From Streptococcus sp. DTU_2020_1001019_1_SI_AUS_MUR_006 (lineage in GTDB: Bacteria; Bacillota; Bacilli; Lactobacillales; Streptococcaceae), in the NCBI RefSeq assembly GCF_032340315.1, contig NZ_CP135436.1, forward strand, positions 827,501 through 891,500: a stretch of DNA of 64,000 nucleotides. The letters are read 5' to 3'. Below, in pieces: positions 7,935 to 18,323 of the stretch. The notes under the pieces are model-generated. The model had not been told where the DNA came from. It saw only the letters and a list, made by a program, of their open reading frames with translations, and made no database searches. A program made the position numbers and the translations under genes. Every line of letters begins with the position of its first letter. The stretch's first letter is position 1.

Positions 7935-9245
7935 ATGGCCTTACCAACTGTTGCCATTGTGGGACGTCCCAATGTTGGGAAATCAACCCTATTTAACCGT
8001 ATCGCGGGAGAACGCATCTCAATCGTAGAAGATGTTGAAGGTGTAACGCGAGATCGTATCTATGCCACAGGTGAGTGGCTCAATCGTTCTTTCAGTATGA
8101 TTGATACTGGAGGGATCGATGATGTCGATGCGCCTTTCATGGAACAAATCAAGCACCAGGCAGAAATTGCCATGGAAGAAGCAGATGTTATCGTCTTTGT
8201 CGTGTCTGGTAAAGAAGGAATTACAGATGCGGACGAATACGTTGCCCGTAAACTTTATAAAACTCATAAACCAGTCATCTTAGCCGTTAACAAGGTTGAC
8301 AATCCAGAGATGCGAAATGATATCTATGATTTCTATGCTCTTGGATTGGGCGAACCTCTACCAATCTCATCTGTTCACGGTATCGGGACAGGGGATGTGC
8401 TGGATGCTATTGTGGAAAACCTCCCACATGAAGTTGAAGAAGAAAATCCAGATGTCATTAAATTCAGCTTGATTGGTCGTCCAAATGTCGGAAAATCTAG
8501 CTTGATCAATGCCATTTTGGGAGAAGATCGCGTCATTGCCAGCCCTGTCGCTGGTACCACTCGTGACGCCATTGACACTCATTTTACAGATGCTGACGGT
8601 CAAGAGTTTACCATGATTGATACTGCTGGTATGCGTAAATCTGGTAAAGTCTATGAAAATACTGAGAAATACTCTGTCATGCGTGCCATGCGTGCTATTG
8701 ACCGTTCAGATGTAGTTTTGATGGTCCTCAATGCCGAAGAAGGTATTCGTGAGTATGACAAGCGTATCGCTGGATTTGCCCATGAAGCTGGTAAAGGGAT
8801 GATTATCGTGGTCAATAAGTGGGATACGCTTGAAAAAGATAACCGCACCATGAAAAACTGGGAGGAAGATATCCGTGAGCAGTTCCAATACCTGCCTTAC
8901 GCACCGATTATCTTTGTATCAGCTTTGACCAAGCAACGTCTCCACAAGTTGCCTGAGATGATCAAGCAAATCAGCGAGAGTCAAAATACCCGTATCCCAT
9001 CAGCTGTCTTGAATGATGTGATTATGGATGCTATCGCCATCAATCCAACACCGACAGACAAAGGGAAACGCCTCAAGATTTTCTATGCGACTCAAGTGGC
9101 AACCAAACCACCAACCTTTGTTATCTTTGTGAATGAAGAAGAACTCATGCACTTCTCTTACCTACGTTTCTTGGAAAATCAAATCCGCAAGGCCTTTGTC
9201 TTTGAAGGAACACCGATTCATCTGATCGCAAGAAAACGGAAATAA
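7935..9245 (+). CDS. der: ribosome biogenesis GTPase Der (EngA)
   Basis: The 436-aa protein has two tandem GTPase domains. G1 motifs GRPNVGKS are at residues 10-17 and about 181-188. DTGG and DTAG form the G3 motifs, NKVD and NKWD the G4 motifs. A C-terminal KH-like domain ends [23 protein letters not shown]. Der is essential for 50S subunit maturation. It is the last gene of the nrdR operon and is followed by a clear terminator. Confidence 0.98.
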   Translation: MALPTVAIVGRPNVGKSTLFNRIAGERISIVEDVEGVTRDRIYATGEWLNRSFSMIDTGGIDDVDAPFMEQIKHQAEIAMEEADVIVFVVSGKEGITDADEYVARKLYKTHKPVILAVNKVDNPEMRNDIYDFYALGLGEPLPISSVHGIGTGDVLDAIVENLPHEVEEENPDVIKFSLIGRPNVGKSSLINAILGEDRVIASPVAGTTRDAIDTHFTDADGQEFTMIDTAGMRKSGKVYENTEKYSVMRAMRAIDRSDVVLMVLNAEEGIREYDKRIAGFAHEAGKGMIIVVNKWDTLEKDNRTMKNWEEDIREQFQYLPYAPIIFVSALTKQRLHKLPEMIKQISESQNTRIPSAVLNDVIMDAIAINPTPTDKGKRLKIFYATQVATKPPTFVIFVNEEELMHFSYLRFLENQIRKAFVFEGTPIHLIARKRK

Positions 9246-9254
9246 AAAAAGCAG

Positions 9255-9281
9255 AATCTGGAAGGATATTTCCAGATTTTT
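9255..9281 (+). terminator. rho-independent terminator after der
   Basis: AATCTGGAA (9255-9263) pairs with TTCCAGATT (9270-9278) and runs into T residues. A TATAAT at 9285-9290 overlaps its downstream side and may serve the next small gene. Confidence 0.8.
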
Positions 9282-9321
9282 TGCTATAATAAAATAAGGA
9301 ACGCGTTGGAGAGGTAAGGAG

Positions 9322-9651
9322 ATGGAAAAACTATTAAAATTCTTGATTTTGGCACCCTACTTCTACTTTTTTCGTTGGCAAGGGAAGGTACAGCCAGGAA
9401 GTAAGTACTTTTCTGTCTTTTACTATTTTTATTGGTTTTATATGCCTCTAGCAGCCTTGTTTAGTCTAGTTTTCACTCTTTTTTCGCTAGTCTTATTTAA
9501 CTTTATTTTACAAGAACCAAGGGATCTTGCTAGATGGATGATATGGCTACTTTTAGTCCTTTTATCCTTAGTCAATGACTGGAAAATCTATGCTTGTCTA
9601 AAATTTATGAATAAGCTACGATTGGAAAAGAAAAAATCCAGTCTTCCTTGA
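9322..9651 (+). CDS. hypothetical small membrane protein
   Basis: This 109-aa protein is of unknown function. AAGGAG lies just before the ATG. It has two or three hydrophobic segments: an aromatic-rich one near 32-60 (YFYWFYMPLAALFSLVFTLF) and a second near 77-92 (WMIWLLLVLLSLVNDW). A basic tail (KLRLEKKKSSLP) follows. It stands alone between der and secA with a -10-like TATAAT in the der terminator region. I recognise no domain. Confidence 0.65.
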   Translation: MEKLLKFLILAPYFYFFRWQGKVQPGSKYFSVFYYFYWFYMPLAALFSLVFTLFSLVLFNFILQEPRDLARWMIWLLLVLLSLVNDWKIYACLKFMNKLRLEKKKSSLP

Positions 9652-9815
9652 AAGAAATAGGCAAACTTGTATCTGATAGAAAATGATGGTCAATTTTTCA
9701 TGGAAAAACTAGCTAGAAGCATTAATGAAGAAAACTAGCCTCGGAATAGGAATTTTAAGGGAACTAATCACCTTGGTTAGCCCTTTTTTCGTCCTAAGGG
9801 AAAACGGAATATTTC

Positions 9816-9844
9816 TTGAAAAAATTGGGCAAATATGCTACAAT
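9816..9844 (+). promoter_or_regulatory. secA promoter
   Basis: TTGAAA (9816-9821), a 17-base spacer and TACAAT (9839-9844) lie 45 bases before the secA ATG at 9890. This supports starting SecA at 9890 rather than at the upstream in-frame ATG at 9725. Confidence 0.75.
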
Positions 9845-9889
9845 AAAAAGAACATTCTAAAATATTCAGAATTTAAAGTAAGGAAAAAA

Positions 9890-12403
9890 ATGGCAAATTT
9901 ACTAAAAACAATCATCGAAAATGATAAAGGAGAAATTCGTCGTCTGGAGAAGATGGCTGACAAAGTCCTAAAATATGAAGATGAAATGGCTGTGTTAACA
10001 GACGAGCAATTGCAAGCAAAAACAGAAGAATTCAAACAACGCTACCAAAATGGTGAGACTCTTGACCAACTTTTGTATGAGGCGTTTGCTGTTGTACGCG
10101 AGGGAGCTAAGCGCGTTCTTGGTCTTTTCCCGTATAAGGTTCAGGTTATGGGGGGGATCGTTCTTCACCATGGTGACGTTCCTGAGATGCGTACTGGTGA
10201 GGGGAAAACCTTGACAGCGACTATGCCTGTATACCTCAATGCTCTTTCAGGTAAAGGGGTTCACGTAGTTACGGTCAATGAATACCTTTCTGAACGTGAT
10301 GCGACTGAGATGGGTGAGTTGTACTCATGGCTTGGCTTATCAGTAGGGATTAACTTGGCGGCCAAATCTCCAATGGAGAAAAAAGAAGCCTATGAGTGTG
10401 ATATCACTTACTCAACCAACTCAGAAATCGGATTTGACTACCTTCGTGATAACATGGTCGTTCGTGCGGAGAATATGGTTCAACGTCCGCTTAACTATGC
10501 CTTGGTCGATGAGGTGGACTCTATCTTGATTGACGAAGCTCGTACTCCTTTGATCGTTTCAGGAGCCAATGCAGTTGAAACCAGCCAACTCTACCATATG
10601 GCTGACCATTTTGTGAAGTCTTTGGGTAAGGATGACTATATCATTGATATTCAGTCTAAGACTATTGGTCTATCAGATTCAGGGATTGACAAGGCCGAAA
10701 GCTATTTCAATCTAAGCAACCTCTACGACATTGAAAATGTTGCTCTGACTCACTTTATCGATAATGCCCTTCGTGCCAACTACATCATGCTTCTCGATAT
10801 TGACTATGTAGTCAGCGAAGAGCAGGAAATCTTGATTGTCGACCAATTTACCGGTCGTACCATGGAAGGTCGTCGTTATTCTGATGGCTTGCACCAAGCG
10901 ATTGAAGCTAAAGAAGGTGTGCCAATCCAAGATGAAACCAAGACTTCAGCCTCTATTACCTACCAAAATCTCTTCCGTATGTACAAGAAATTGTCTGGTA
11001 TGACAGGTACAGGTAAGACTGAGGAAGAAGAATTCCGCGAAATTTACAATATTCGTGTTATTCCTATCCCAACAAACCGTCCGGTTCAACGTATTGACCA
11101 TCCAGACGTACTTTATGCTAGTCTTGAAGCTAAATTTAAGGCTGTTGTTGAAGATGTAAAAGCTCGCTACCAAAAAGGTCAACCAGTCTTGGTAGGTACT
11201 GTTGCAGTTGAAACTAGTGATTATATTTCTAAAAAATTGGTAGCTGCAGGTGTTCCTCACGAAGTCTTGAATGCTAAGAACCACTACAAAGAAGCTCAAA
11301 TCATCATGAATGCTGGCCAACGTGGTGCAGTTACAATCGCGACCAACATGGCCGGTCGTGGTACTGATATTAAGCTTGGTGAAGGTGTTCGTGAACTTGG
11401 TGGACTTTGTGTCATTGGTACAGAACGCCATGAAAGTCGTCGTATCGATAACCAGCTTCGTGGACGTTCAGGACGTCAAGGGGATCCAGGGGAATCTCAA
11501 TTCTACCTTTCTCTTGAAGATGATTTGATGAAACGTTTCGGTTCAGAGCGCTTGAAGGGTGTCTTTGAACGTCTCAATATGTCAGACGAAGCAATCAAAT
11601 CTCGTATGTTGACACGTCAGGTTGAGGCAGCACAAAAACGTGTTGAAGGAAATAACTACGATACACGTAAACAAGTCCTTCAATACGATGATGTCATGCG
11701 TGAGCAACGTGAGATTATCTACTCACAACGTTACGATGTCATCACTGCTGATCGCGACTTGGCTCCTGAGATTCATGCAATGATTAAACGCACTATTAAT
11801 CGTGTTGTTGATAATCATGCGCGTGCGAAACAAGATGAAAAACTAGAAGCTATCTTGAATTTTGCAAGATACAACTTGCTTCCAGAAGATTCAATTTCAC
11901 TTTCAGACCTAGAAGGTTTGTCAGATCAAGCAATCAAAGATGAACTATACCAACGTGCCTTGAAAGTCTACGATAGCCAAGTTGCTAAGCTTCGTGATGA
12001 GGAAGCCGTCAAAGAATTCCAAAAAGTCTTGATCCTACGTGTTGTAGATAACAAGTGGACAGACCATATCGATGCTCTTGATCAGCTGCGTAATGCTGTT
12101 GGCCTCCGTGGTTATGCACAAAACAACCCTGTCGTTGAGTATCAAGCAGAAGGTTTCCGTATGTTTAATGATATGATTGGTTCCATTGAGTTTGATGTGA
12201 CTCGTTTGATGATGAAAGCACAAATTCATGAACAAGAGCGTCCACAAGCAGAGCGTCATATCAGTACGACAGCAACTCGTAATATTGCTGCGCAACAGAC
12301 TGAGCTTCCTGCAGATTTGGATCTTAGTCAAGTTAAGCGTAACGACTTGTGCCCATGTGGTTCTGGTAAGAAATTTAAAAACTGTCACGGTAAACGACAT
12401 TAA
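9890..12403 (+). CDS. secA: preprotein translocase ATPase SecA
   Basis: The 837-aa protein, starting [21 protein letters not shown], is the motor that drives unfolded preproteins through SecYEG. Walker A TGEGKT is at 102-107. The DEAD-like [14 protein letters not shown] is near 207. The second RecA domain ends with [15 protein letters not shown]. The extreme C-terminus holds the zinc-binding SecB/ribosome contact [15 protein letters not shown] (about 821-835). The upstream in-frame start at 9725 is rejected because it crosses the promoter. No accessory secA2 cluster is visible here, so any SecA2 substrate would depend on genes elsewhere. Confidence 0.98.
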   Translation: MANLLKTIIENDKGEIRRLEKMADKVLKYEDEMAVLTDEQLQAKTEEFKQRYQNGETLDQLLYEAFAVVREGAKRVLGLFPYKVQVMGGIVLHHGDVPEMRTGEGKTLTATMPVYLNALSGKGVHVVTVNEYLSERDATEMGELYSWLGLSVGINLAAKSPMEKKEAYECDITYSTNSEIGFDYLRDNMVVRAENMVQRPLNYALVDEVDSILIDEARTPLIVSGANAVETSQLYHMADHFVKSLGKDDYIIDIQSKTIGLSDSGIDKAESYFNLSNLYDIENVALTHFIDNALRANYIMLLDIDYVVSEEQEILIVDQFTGRTMEGRRYSDGLHQAIEAKEGVPIQDETKTSASITYQNLFRMYKKLSGMTGTGKTEEEEFREIYNIRVIPIPTNRPVQRIDHPDVLYASLEAKFKAVVEDVKARYQKGQPVLVGTVAVETSDYISKKLVAAGVPHEVLNAKNHYKEAQIIMNAGQRGAVTIATNMAGRGTDIKLGEGVRELGGLCVIGTERHESRRIDNQLRGRSGRQGDPGESQFYLSLEDDLMKRFGSERLKGVFERLNMSDEAIKSRMLTRQVEAAQKRVEGNNYDTRKQVLQYDDVMREQREIIYSQRYDVITADRDLAPEIHAMIKRTINRVVDNHARAKQDEKLEAILNFARYNLLPEDSISLSDLEGLSDQAIKDELYQRALKVYDSQVAKLRDEEAVKEFQKVLILRVVDNKWTDHIDALDQLRNAVGLRGYAQNNPVVEYQAEGFRMFNDMIGSIEFDVTRLMMKAQIHEQERPQAERHISTTATRNIAAQQTELPADLDLSQVKRNDLCPCGSGKKFKNCHGKRH

Positions 12404-12414
12404 GAATGACTAAT

Positions 12415-12475
12415 TTTCAGGCGGATGCCTAGTGAAAAGTGAATTTTCGCTTGGCGTCCGTTTGCTTTATAAGGA
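12415..12475 (+). terminator. imperfect hairpin between secA and aroG
   Basis: CGGATGCC and GTGAAAA on the left face TTTTCGC and GGCGTCCG on the right, forming a long imperfect stem followed by TTTGC. It probably terminates secA or attenuates the DAHP synthase operon. The next gene has its own AAGGAGG. Confidence 0.5.
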
Positions 12476-12484
12476 GGATGAACC

Positions 12485-13516
12485 ATGGTATTTACAGCCA
12501 AAAGCCCTAAAATTAATATTGAAGAAGTTCGTAGTTTGTCTAAATTAGAAGGACAAGCACTTGCCAATAAACAACAACGCGATCAAGAACTTGAAGCGAT
12601 TATTCGTGGTGAAGATCAACGCATTTTGTTAGTGATTGGTCCGTGTTCGTCTGACAATGAAGAAGCAGTTCTTGAGTATGCCAAGCGTTTGGCAAAACTG
12701 CAAGAAGAAGTAAAAGACCGCGTCTTTATGGTGATGCGTGTCTACACTGCTAAACCACGTACTAATGGTGATGGTTATAAGGGCTTGATTCACCAACCAA
12801 ATGCCAAAGAAGCACCTAGTCTCATCAATGGGATCAAGGCGGTTCGTCACCTGCATTACCGTGTTATTTCTGAAACAGGAATGACGACTGCGGATGAGAT
12901 GTTGTACCCAGAAAACCTTCCTTTGGTAGATGACTTGATTTCTTACATGGCAGTTGGAGCTCGTTCGGTTGAAGACCAACAACACCGTTTTGTAGCTAGT
13001 GGAGCAGATTTTGCGACAGGTTTTAAAAATCCAACGTCTGGTAATCTCAATGTTATGTTCAACGGTATTTATGCAGCTCAAAACAAACAAAGTTTCCTTT
13101 TCCTAGGGAAAGAAGTTGAAACGACTGGAAATCCTCTATCGCATGCCATTCTCCGTGGTGCCCTCAATGAATACGGGAAAAATATTCCTAACTACTACTA
13201 TGATAATTTGATGGATACCATTGCCCAGTATGAAAAGATGGGCCTTGAAAATCCATTTATCATCATTGATACCAACCATGATAACTCAGGCAAACAGTAT
13301 ATGGATCAGATTCGTATCGTACGTCAGACCTTGATTAACCGCGATTGGAATGAAAAGATTAAAAAATATGTCCGTGGTTTCATGATTGAGTCTTATCTAG
13401 AAGACGGTCGTCAAAATGAACCAGAGGTCTTTGGAAAATCTATCACCGATCCATGTCTAGGATGGGAAAATACTGAGACTCTTGTACGCGAAATCTACCA
13501 AAGACTAGGAGAATAA
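12485..13516 (+). CDS. aroG: 3-deoxy-7-phosphoheptulonate (DAHP) synthase, copy 1
   Basis: This 343-aa class I (AroFGH-type) enzyme condenses phosphoenolpyruvate with erythrose-4-phosphate, the first step of the shikimate pathway. Visible family blocks are LLVIGPCSSDNEEAVLEYAK near 42-60, VMRVYTAKPRTNGDGYKGL near 80, the GARSVEDQQHR segment near 160 and IDTNHDNSGKQYM near 260. GGAGG lies 7 bases before the ATG. It sits 1 bp upstream of a second gene of identical length and about two-thirds identity by eye, so the pair arose by tandem duplication. The two copies may differ in feedback inhibition (Phe versus Tyr); the sequence alone does not say which. Confidence 0.95.
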   Translation: MVFTAKSPKINIEEVRSLSKLEGQALANKQQRDQELEAIIRGEDQRILLVIGPCSSDNEEAVLEYAKRLAKLQEEVKDRVFMVMRVYTAKPRTNGDGYKGLIHQPNAKEAPSLINGIKAVRHLHYRVISETGMTTADEMLYPENLPLVDDLISYMAVGARSVEDQQHRFVASGADFATGFKNPTSGNLNVMFNGIYAAQNKQSFLFLGKEVETTGNPLSHAILRGALNEYGKNIPNYYYDNLMDTIAQYEKMGLENPFIIIDTNHDNSGKQYMDQIRIVRQTLINRDWNEKIKKYVRGFMIESYLEDGRQNEPEVFGKSITDPCLGWENTETLVREIYQRLGE

Positions 13517-13517
13517 T

Positions 13518-14549
13518 ATGGCATTTATTGAAAAAGGTCAAGAAATCGATATTGAAGCGATTAAGGCGGAAACGCAATTATCTGCAGAAGCCTTGCAACA
13601 TAAGGAAAGCCGAGACCAAGAACTGGCTGATATTCTATCTGGTAAGGATGACCGTATTCTTTTGGTCATTGGACCTTGTTCATCTGATAATGAAGAAGCA
13701 GTGCTTGAATATGCTCGTCGTTTGGCAGACTTGCAGAAAAAAGTTGCGGATAAGATTTTCATGGTCATGCGTGTTTACACAGCTAAGCCACGTACCAATG
13801 GAGATGGCTACAAGGGTTTGGTTCATCAGCCAGATACTTCTAAAGCACCAAGTTTGATTAATGGTTTGCAGGCTGTTCGTCAGCTTCATTATCGTGTTAT
13901 TACAGAAACTGGACTAACCACAGCAGATGAAATGCTTTATCCATCCAATCTAGTCTTGGTTGACGACTTGGTGAGCTACCATGCAGTGGGTGCGCGTTCA
14001 GTAGAAGATCAGGAACACCGTTTTGTAGCTTCAGGGATTGATGCACCAGTGGGTATGAAAAATCCAACCTCTGGAAATCTGTCTGTTATGTTTAATGCCA
14101 TCTATGCTGCACAAAACAAGCAAACATTTCTTTACCATGGACAAGAAGTTGAGACTTCAGGTAATCCCCTAGCTCACGTTATCCTTCGTGGAGCTATGAA
14201 TGAATATGGGAAGAATGAACCAAACTTCTACTATGAAACTCTCTTAAATGCTATCGGGCGTTACGAGTCTATGGGGCTTGAAAATCCCTTTATCATGATT
14301 GATACCAACCATGATAATTCAGGGAAACAATATATGGAGCAAGTTCGAATTGTTCGCCAAGCACTGCTCAACCGTGACTGGAATGAAAAGATTAAGAAAA
14401 CAGTTCGAGGTTTCATGATTGAATCCTACTTGGCAGATGGTCGCCAAAATCAACCAGAAATCTTTGGTTGCTCTATTACAGACCCATGTCTAGGATGGGA
14501 AAACACAGTTGCCTTGGTAGAAGAAATTTATACTACCTTAACAAAATAA
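13518..14549 (+). CDS. aroG: DAHP synthase, copy 2
   Basis: This is the 343-aa tandem paralogue of the preceding enzyme. It has the same blocks (LLVIGPCSSDNEEAVLEYAR, VMRVYTAKPRTNGDGYKGL, GARSVEDQEHR, IDTNHDNSGKQYM) but many substitutions in the N-terminal arm (MAFIEKGQEIDIEAIKAE against MVFTAKSPKINIEEVRSL). Effector binding is expected in that arm. It is translated from an ATG two bases after the copy-1 stop (AGGAGAATAATATG) and should share one mRNA with it. An inverted repeat follows its stop. Confidence 0.95.
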   Translation: MAFIEKGQEIDIEAIKAETQLSAEALQHKESRDQELADILSGKDDRILLVIGPCSSDNEEAVLEYARRLADLQKKVADKIFMVMRVYTAKPRTNGDGYKGLVHQPDTSKAPSLINGLQAVRQLHYRVITETGLTTADEMLYPSNLVLVDDLVSYHAVGARSVEDQEHRFVASGIDAPVGMKNPTSGNLSVMFNAIYAAQNKQTFLYHGQEVETSGNPLAHVILRGAMNEYGKNEPNFYYETLLNAIGRYESMGLENPFIMIDTNHDNSGKQYMEQVRIVRQALLNRDWNEKIKKTVRGFMIESYLADGRQNQPEIFGCSITDPCLGWENTVALVEEIYTTLTK

Positions 14550-14560
14550 GTGAAAAGGAT

Positions 14561-14585
14561 GGAGTTGGGGGTATCTCAACTCCTT
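14561..14585 (+). terminator. hairpin between aroG copy 2 and acpS
   Basis: GGAGTTG (14561-14567) pairs with CAACTCC (14578-14584) and is followed by TTTTG. It lies between the aroG stop and the chosen acpS ATG. It may partly terminate the aroG transcript or occlude acpS translation. Confidence 0.5.
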
Positions 14586-14594
14586 TTGACGAAA

Positions 14595-14957
14595 ATGATA
14601 GTTGGACACGGAATTGATATCGAAGAATTAGCTTCCATACAAAATGCAGTTGAAAAAAGAAAATGTTTTGCCCAGCGTGTCTTGACAGACAAGGAAATGG
14701 AGCGCTTTTCCAGTCTCAAGGGTCGAAGACAGGTCGAGTATTTGGCTGGTCGTTGGTCAGCTAAAGAAGCCTTTTCAAAGGCTATGGGAACGGGAATTGG
14801 GAAATTAGGTTTTCAGGACTTGGAAGTCTTGAACAATGAGAGAGGAGCCCCCTACTTCAGTAAATCCCCGTTTTCAGGAAAAGTGTGGCTATCGATCAGC
14901 CATACAGATCAGTTTGTGACAGCTAGTGTTATTTTGGAGGAAGATTATGAAAACTAG
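14595..14957 (+). CDS. acpS: holo-[acyl-carrier-protein] synthase AcpS
   Basis: This 120-aa protein starts at [16 protein letters not shown], the usual family start and length. An earlier in-frame GTG/ATG (14550/14562) would add up to 15 residues through the hairpin. AcpS moves 4'-phosphopantetheine from CoA to ACP. Magnesium-binding Asp8 is in HGIDIEE and Glu near 58 in [14 protein letters not shown]. No strong Shine-Dalgarno precedes 14595, so it may rely on read-through from aroG. Its end overlaps alr by 11 bp. acpS-alr coupling is common in Firmicutes. Confidence 0.95.
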   Translation: MIVGHGIDIEELASIQNAVEKRKCFAQRVLTDKEMERFSSLKGRRQVEYLAGRWSAKEAFSKAMGTGIGKLGFQDLEVLNNERGAPYFSKSPFSGKVWLSISHTDQFVTASVILEEDYEN

Positions 14958-16050
14958 TCCACATAGACCAACTAAGGCCCTCATCGATCTGGGTGCTATT
15001 CGCTACAATATCCAACAAATGGGTGCGCATATTCCCAAAGATACCCTAAAATGGGCGGTTGTGAAAGCCAATGCATACGGACACGGAGCGGTAGCTGTTG
15101 CTACGGCTATCCAGGATGATGTCAATGGTTTTTGCGTTTCTAATATCGATGAAGCCATCGAGCTTCGTCAGGCAGGAATTTCTAAGAAGATTCTCATTTT
15201 GGGAGTATCTGAGGTTGAATCTCTTTCATTGGCTAAGCAGTATGCGATTACCTTGACAGTGGCTGGATTGGAATGGATTGAGAATCTCCTTGCTACTGAT
15301 TCAGATTTATCAGGCTTAACCGTTCACCTTAAAATTGACTCAGGTATGGGACGAATTGGTTTTAGAAGTGCAAGCGAGGCAGCACAAGCTCAAACTTTAC
15401 TCAAGGGACATGGAGCAAATGTTGAGGGAATCTTTACGCACTTTGCAACTGCTGATGAAGAGTCGGATAGTTACTTTAATCAACAGTTAGAATGCTTTAA
15501 GGGAATCCTAGCTGACTTGCAAGAAGTACCAGAACTAGTCCATGCGAGTAACTCCGCAACGACTCTATGGCATGCAGAAACGATTTTCAATGCGGTTCGC
15601 ATGGGAGATTCCATGTATGGTCTCAATCCAAGCGGACAAGTTTTAGAATTGCCTTATGAACTAAAACCAGCCTTAACTTTGGAAACAGCCATCGTTCATA
15701 TCAAAACAGTAGAGGCTGGTGCTTGTATGGGTTACGGAGCAACTTATCAGGCAGACGGTGAGCAAGTCATTGCAACGCTACCAATCGGTTATGCTGATGG
15801 TTGGACAAGAGACATGCAGAATTTCTCAGTTCTGGTGGATGGACAATTGTGCCCTATCGTAGGGCGGGTATCTATGGACCAGATCACGGTTCGTTTGCAT
15901 AAGCTGTATCCATTAGGTACCAAGGTAACTTTGATTGGTGCAGACGGTGATCAAGAAATTACTGCAACAGATGTAGCAGTCTACAGAGGAACTATCAATT
16001 ATGAGGTGGTTTGCCTCCTCAGTGATCGAGTTCCGAGAGAATATCATTAA
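14947..16050 (+). CDS. alr: alanine racemase
   Basis: This 367-aa fold-type III PLP enzyme makes D-alanine for peptidoglycan and teichoic acids. The PLP lysine is Lys40 in [12 protein letters not shown], and the catalytic Tyr263 lies in [22 protein letters not shown] and [10 protein letters not shown] are also standard. The ATG at 14947 is preceded by GGAGGAAG inside acpS and overlaps acpS by 11 bp. The open frame from 14926 lacks this signal. recG follows after 24 bp. Confidence 0.97.
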   Translation: MKTSPHRPTKALIDLGAIRYNIQQMGAHIPKDTLKWAVVKANAYGHGAVAVATAIQDDVNGFCVSNIDEAIELRQAGISKKILILGVSEVESLSLAKQYAITLTVAGLEWIENLLATDSDLSGLTVHLKIDSGMGRIGFRSASEAAQAQTLLKGHGANVEGIFTHFATADEESDSYFNQQLECFKGILADLQEVPELVHASNSATTLWHAETIFNAVRMGDSMYGLNPSGQVLELPYELKPALTLETAIVHIKTVEAGACMGYGATYQADGEQVIATLPIGYADGWTRDMQNFSVLVDGQLCPIVGRVSMDQITVRLHKLYPLGTKVTLIGADGDQEITATDVAVYRGTINYEVVCLLSDRVPREYH

Positions 16051-16074
16051 GAAACAGAAGGAAAGGAGAAGAGC

Positions 16075-18090
16075 ATGAATTTACATCAACCCTTGCATGT
16101 CTTGCCTGGTGTGGGACCAAAGTCAGCCGAAAAATATGCCAAACTAGGAATCGAAAACCTGCAAGATCTCTTGCTCTACTTTCCTTTCCGTTATGAAGAT
16201 TTTAAGACCAAGCAGGTGCTAGAGCTAGAAGACGGTGAAAAGGCTGTCCTATCTGGTCAGGTGGTGATGCCAGCTAGTGTTCAGTATTATGGTTTTAAGC
16301 GCAATCGTCTACGCTTTAGTCTCAAGCAGGGAGAGGTTGTGTTTGCAGTTAACTTCTTTAACCAACCCTACCTGGCTGACAAGATTGAGCTAGGAGCGAC
16401 TCTGGCCGTTTTTGGTAAGTGGGATCGCGCCAAGGCTAGTCTAACAGGGATGAAGGTTTTAGCCCAAGTGGAGGACGATCTTCAACCTGTCTATCGTCTC
16501 GCACAAGGAGTTAGTCAAGCAAGCCTTGTTAAGGTCATTAAAACCGCCTTTGATCAGGGGCTAGATCTCTTGATAGAGGAAAATCTCCCTCAGTCCTTGC
16601 TAGATAAATACAAACTCATGTCTCGCTGTCAGGCTGTTCGTGCTATGCATTTTCCTAAGGACTTGGCAGAATACAAGCAGGCTCTCCGTCGAATCAAGTT
16701 TGAGGAACTTTTCTATTTCCAAATGCAATTACAGACCCTCAAGTCTGAAAATAAGGTTGATGGAAGTGGTCTGGTCCTGAATTGGTCCCAGGAAAAACTA
16801 ACTGCAGTAAAAGAGAAATTGCCTTTTGCCTTAACCCAAGCCCAAGAAAAAAGCCTGCAAGAAATTCTAACAGATATGAAGTCGGACCATCACATGAATC
16901 GACTCTTACAAGGGGATGTTGGTAGTGGGAAGACAGTGGTTGCGGGGCTAGCGATGTACGCGGCTATAACGGCTGGTTATCAGGCAGCTCTAATGGTTCC
17001 GACAGAGATCCTTGCAGAGCAGCATTTTGAAAGTTTAGAGAGTCTCTTTCCAGATTTGAAACTAGCCCTCCTAACAGGTTCACTGAAAGCTGCAGAAAAA
17101 CGCACGGTTTTGGAAACGATTGCTAAGGGCGAGGTTGATGTGATCGTCGGTACCCATGCTCTTATACAGGATGGGGTGGAATACGCTCGACTTGGTTTGA
17201 TTATCATCGATGAACAACACCGATTTGGTGTGGGACAAAGACGTATTTTACGTGAAAAAGGAGAAAATCCAGATGTCCTCATGATGACGGCGACTCCGAT
17301 TCCACGAACCTTAGCCATCACCGCCTTTGGAGATATGGATGTTTCCATTATTGACCAGATGCCTGCTGGGCGCAAACCAATCGTAACTCGCTGGATCAAG
17401 CATGAGCAATTACAACAGGTCCTGACTTGGTTGGAAGGAGAAATTCAAAAAGGTTCTCAAGCCTATGTTATTTCGCCCTTGATTGAAGAATCTGAAGCCC
17501 TAGATCTTAAAAATGCTATTGCTTTATCGGAAGAATTGACGGCTCATTTTGCAGGAAAAGCAAAAGTTGCTCTCTTACACGGTAAGATGAAGAGTGATGA
17601 AAAAGACCAGATTATGCAGGAGTTCAAAGATAGAAAGACTGATATTCTGGTCTCTACAACGGTTATCGAGGTTGGGGTAAATGTTCCAAATGCGACCGTC
17701 ATGATTATCATGGATGCTGACCGTTTCGGACTTAGTCAGCTTCATCAGCTCAGAGGTCGTGTCGGTCGGGGAGACAAGCAGTCCTATGCGGTTCTTGTGG
17801 CCAATCCCAAGACTGATTCTGGAAAAGACCGTATGCGCATCATGACGGAGACAACAAATGGCTTTGTTCTTGCAGAGGAAGATTTAAAAATGCGTGGTTC
17901 TGGTGAAATCTTTGGAACCAGACAGTCGGGCTTACCAGAATTCCAAGTGGCTGATATTATAGAGGACTTCCCAATACTTGAGGAAGCACGTAAGGTAGCT
18001 AGTTATATCAGCTCCCTTCCTAACTGGCAGGAGGACCCAGAGTGGCATATGATTGCTCTAAATCTAGAAAAGAAAGAACATTTAGATTAA
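16075..18090 (+). CDS. recG: ATP-dependent DNA helicase RecG
   Basis: This 671-aa fork-reversal helicase has an N-terminal wedge domain with HhH-like start (LHVLPGVGPKSAEKYAKLGI) and OB fold. Walker A GDVGSGKT is at 280-287 and DEQH at 379-382 (IIIDEQHRFGVGQR). The MMTATPIPRTLAI and QLRGRVGRGDKQSYAVL motifs of superfamily 2 follow, then the C-terminal TRG region (RGSGEIFGTRQSGLPEFQ). It is the last gene of the acpS-alr-recG unit. A BOX element begins immediately after its stop. Confidence 0.98.
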   Translation: MNLHQPLHVLPGVGPKSAEKYAKLGIENLQDLLLYFPFRYEDFKTKQVLELEDGEKAVLSGQVVMPASVQYYGFKRNRLRFSLKQGEVVFAVNFFNQPYLADKIELGATLAVFGKWDRAKASLTGMKVLAQVEDDLQPVYRLAQGVSQASLVKVIKTAFDQGLDLLIEENLPQSLLDKYKLMSRCQAVRAMHFPKDLAEYKQALRRIKFEELFYFQMQLQTLKSENKVDGSGLVLNWSQEKLTAVKEKLPFALTQAQEKSLQEILTDMKSDHHMNRLLQGDVGSGKTVVAGLAMYAAITAGYQAALMVPTEILAEQHFESLESLFPDLKLALLTGSLKAAEKRTVLETIAKGEVDVIVGTHALIQDGVEYARLGLIIIDEQHRFGVGQRRILREKGENPDVLMMTATPIPRTLAITAFGDMDVSIIDQMPAGRKPIVTRWIKHEQLQQVLTWLEGEIQKGSQAYVISPLIEESEALDLKNAIALSEELTAHFAGKAKVALLHGKMKSDEKDQIMQEFKDRKTDILVSTTVIEVGVNVPNATVMIIMDADRFGLSQLHQLRGRVGRGDKQSYAVLVANPKTDSGKDRMRIMTETTNGFVLAEEDLKMRGSGEIFGTRQSGLPEFQVADIIEDFPILEEARKVASYISSLPNWQEDPEWHMIALNLEKKEHLD

Positions 18091-18240
18091 TACTCTTCAA
18101 AAATCAAATTCAAACCACGTCAACGTCGCCTTGCCGTATATGTGTTACTGACTTCGTCAGTTCTATCCACAACCTCAAAACGGTGTTTTGAGCAGCCTGC
18201 GGCTAGTTTCCTAGTTTGCTCTTTGATTTTCATTGAGTAT
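18091..18240 (+). repeat. BOX element (A1B1C1)
   Basis: The three modules are in order: boxA from TACTCTTCAAAAATC to about 18146, boxB with ACTGACTTCGTCAGTTCTAT from 18147, and boxC (GCCTGCGGCTAGTTTCCTAG) ending in CATTGAGTAT at 18240. BOX is an intergenic repeat of pneumococcus and relatives. Its last bases (TAT) contribute to the first hexamer of the operator-like array that follows. Confidence 0.92.
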
Positions 18241-18292
18241 AAGCTTTCTCTAAGAAAATCTTAAGTTTGCTTTTAGGGTTATTGCCTATACT
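18238..18292 (+). promoter_or_regulatory. micropeptide-1 promoter with four 11-bp-phased hexamers
   Basis: Hexamers TATAAG (18238), TCTAAG (18249), CTTAAG (18260) and TTTTAG (18271) are each separated by exactly 5 bases. After 10 bases comes TATACT (18287-18292), the -10. No consensus -35 is present; the last hexamer occupies that place. NTTAAG-N5-WTTAAG is the known CiaR box of streptococci, and OmpR-family regulators bind 11-bp-phased direct repeats. This therefore looks like an activator-dependent promoter. The assignment to CiaR is inference. Confidence 0.6.
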
Positions 18293-18323
18293 AGAGTCAT
18301 CAAAAAGAAACGAGGACTCTCAC

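Noticed and set aside
9725..9889. N-terminal extension of SecA (55 codons)
   Set aside because: It runs through a consensus promoter at 9816-9844. SecA starts MANLLKTI at 9890.
10946..11431. 161-codon minus-strand frame within secA
   Set aside because: Shadow of a highly conserved gene; no ribosome-binding site or similarity.
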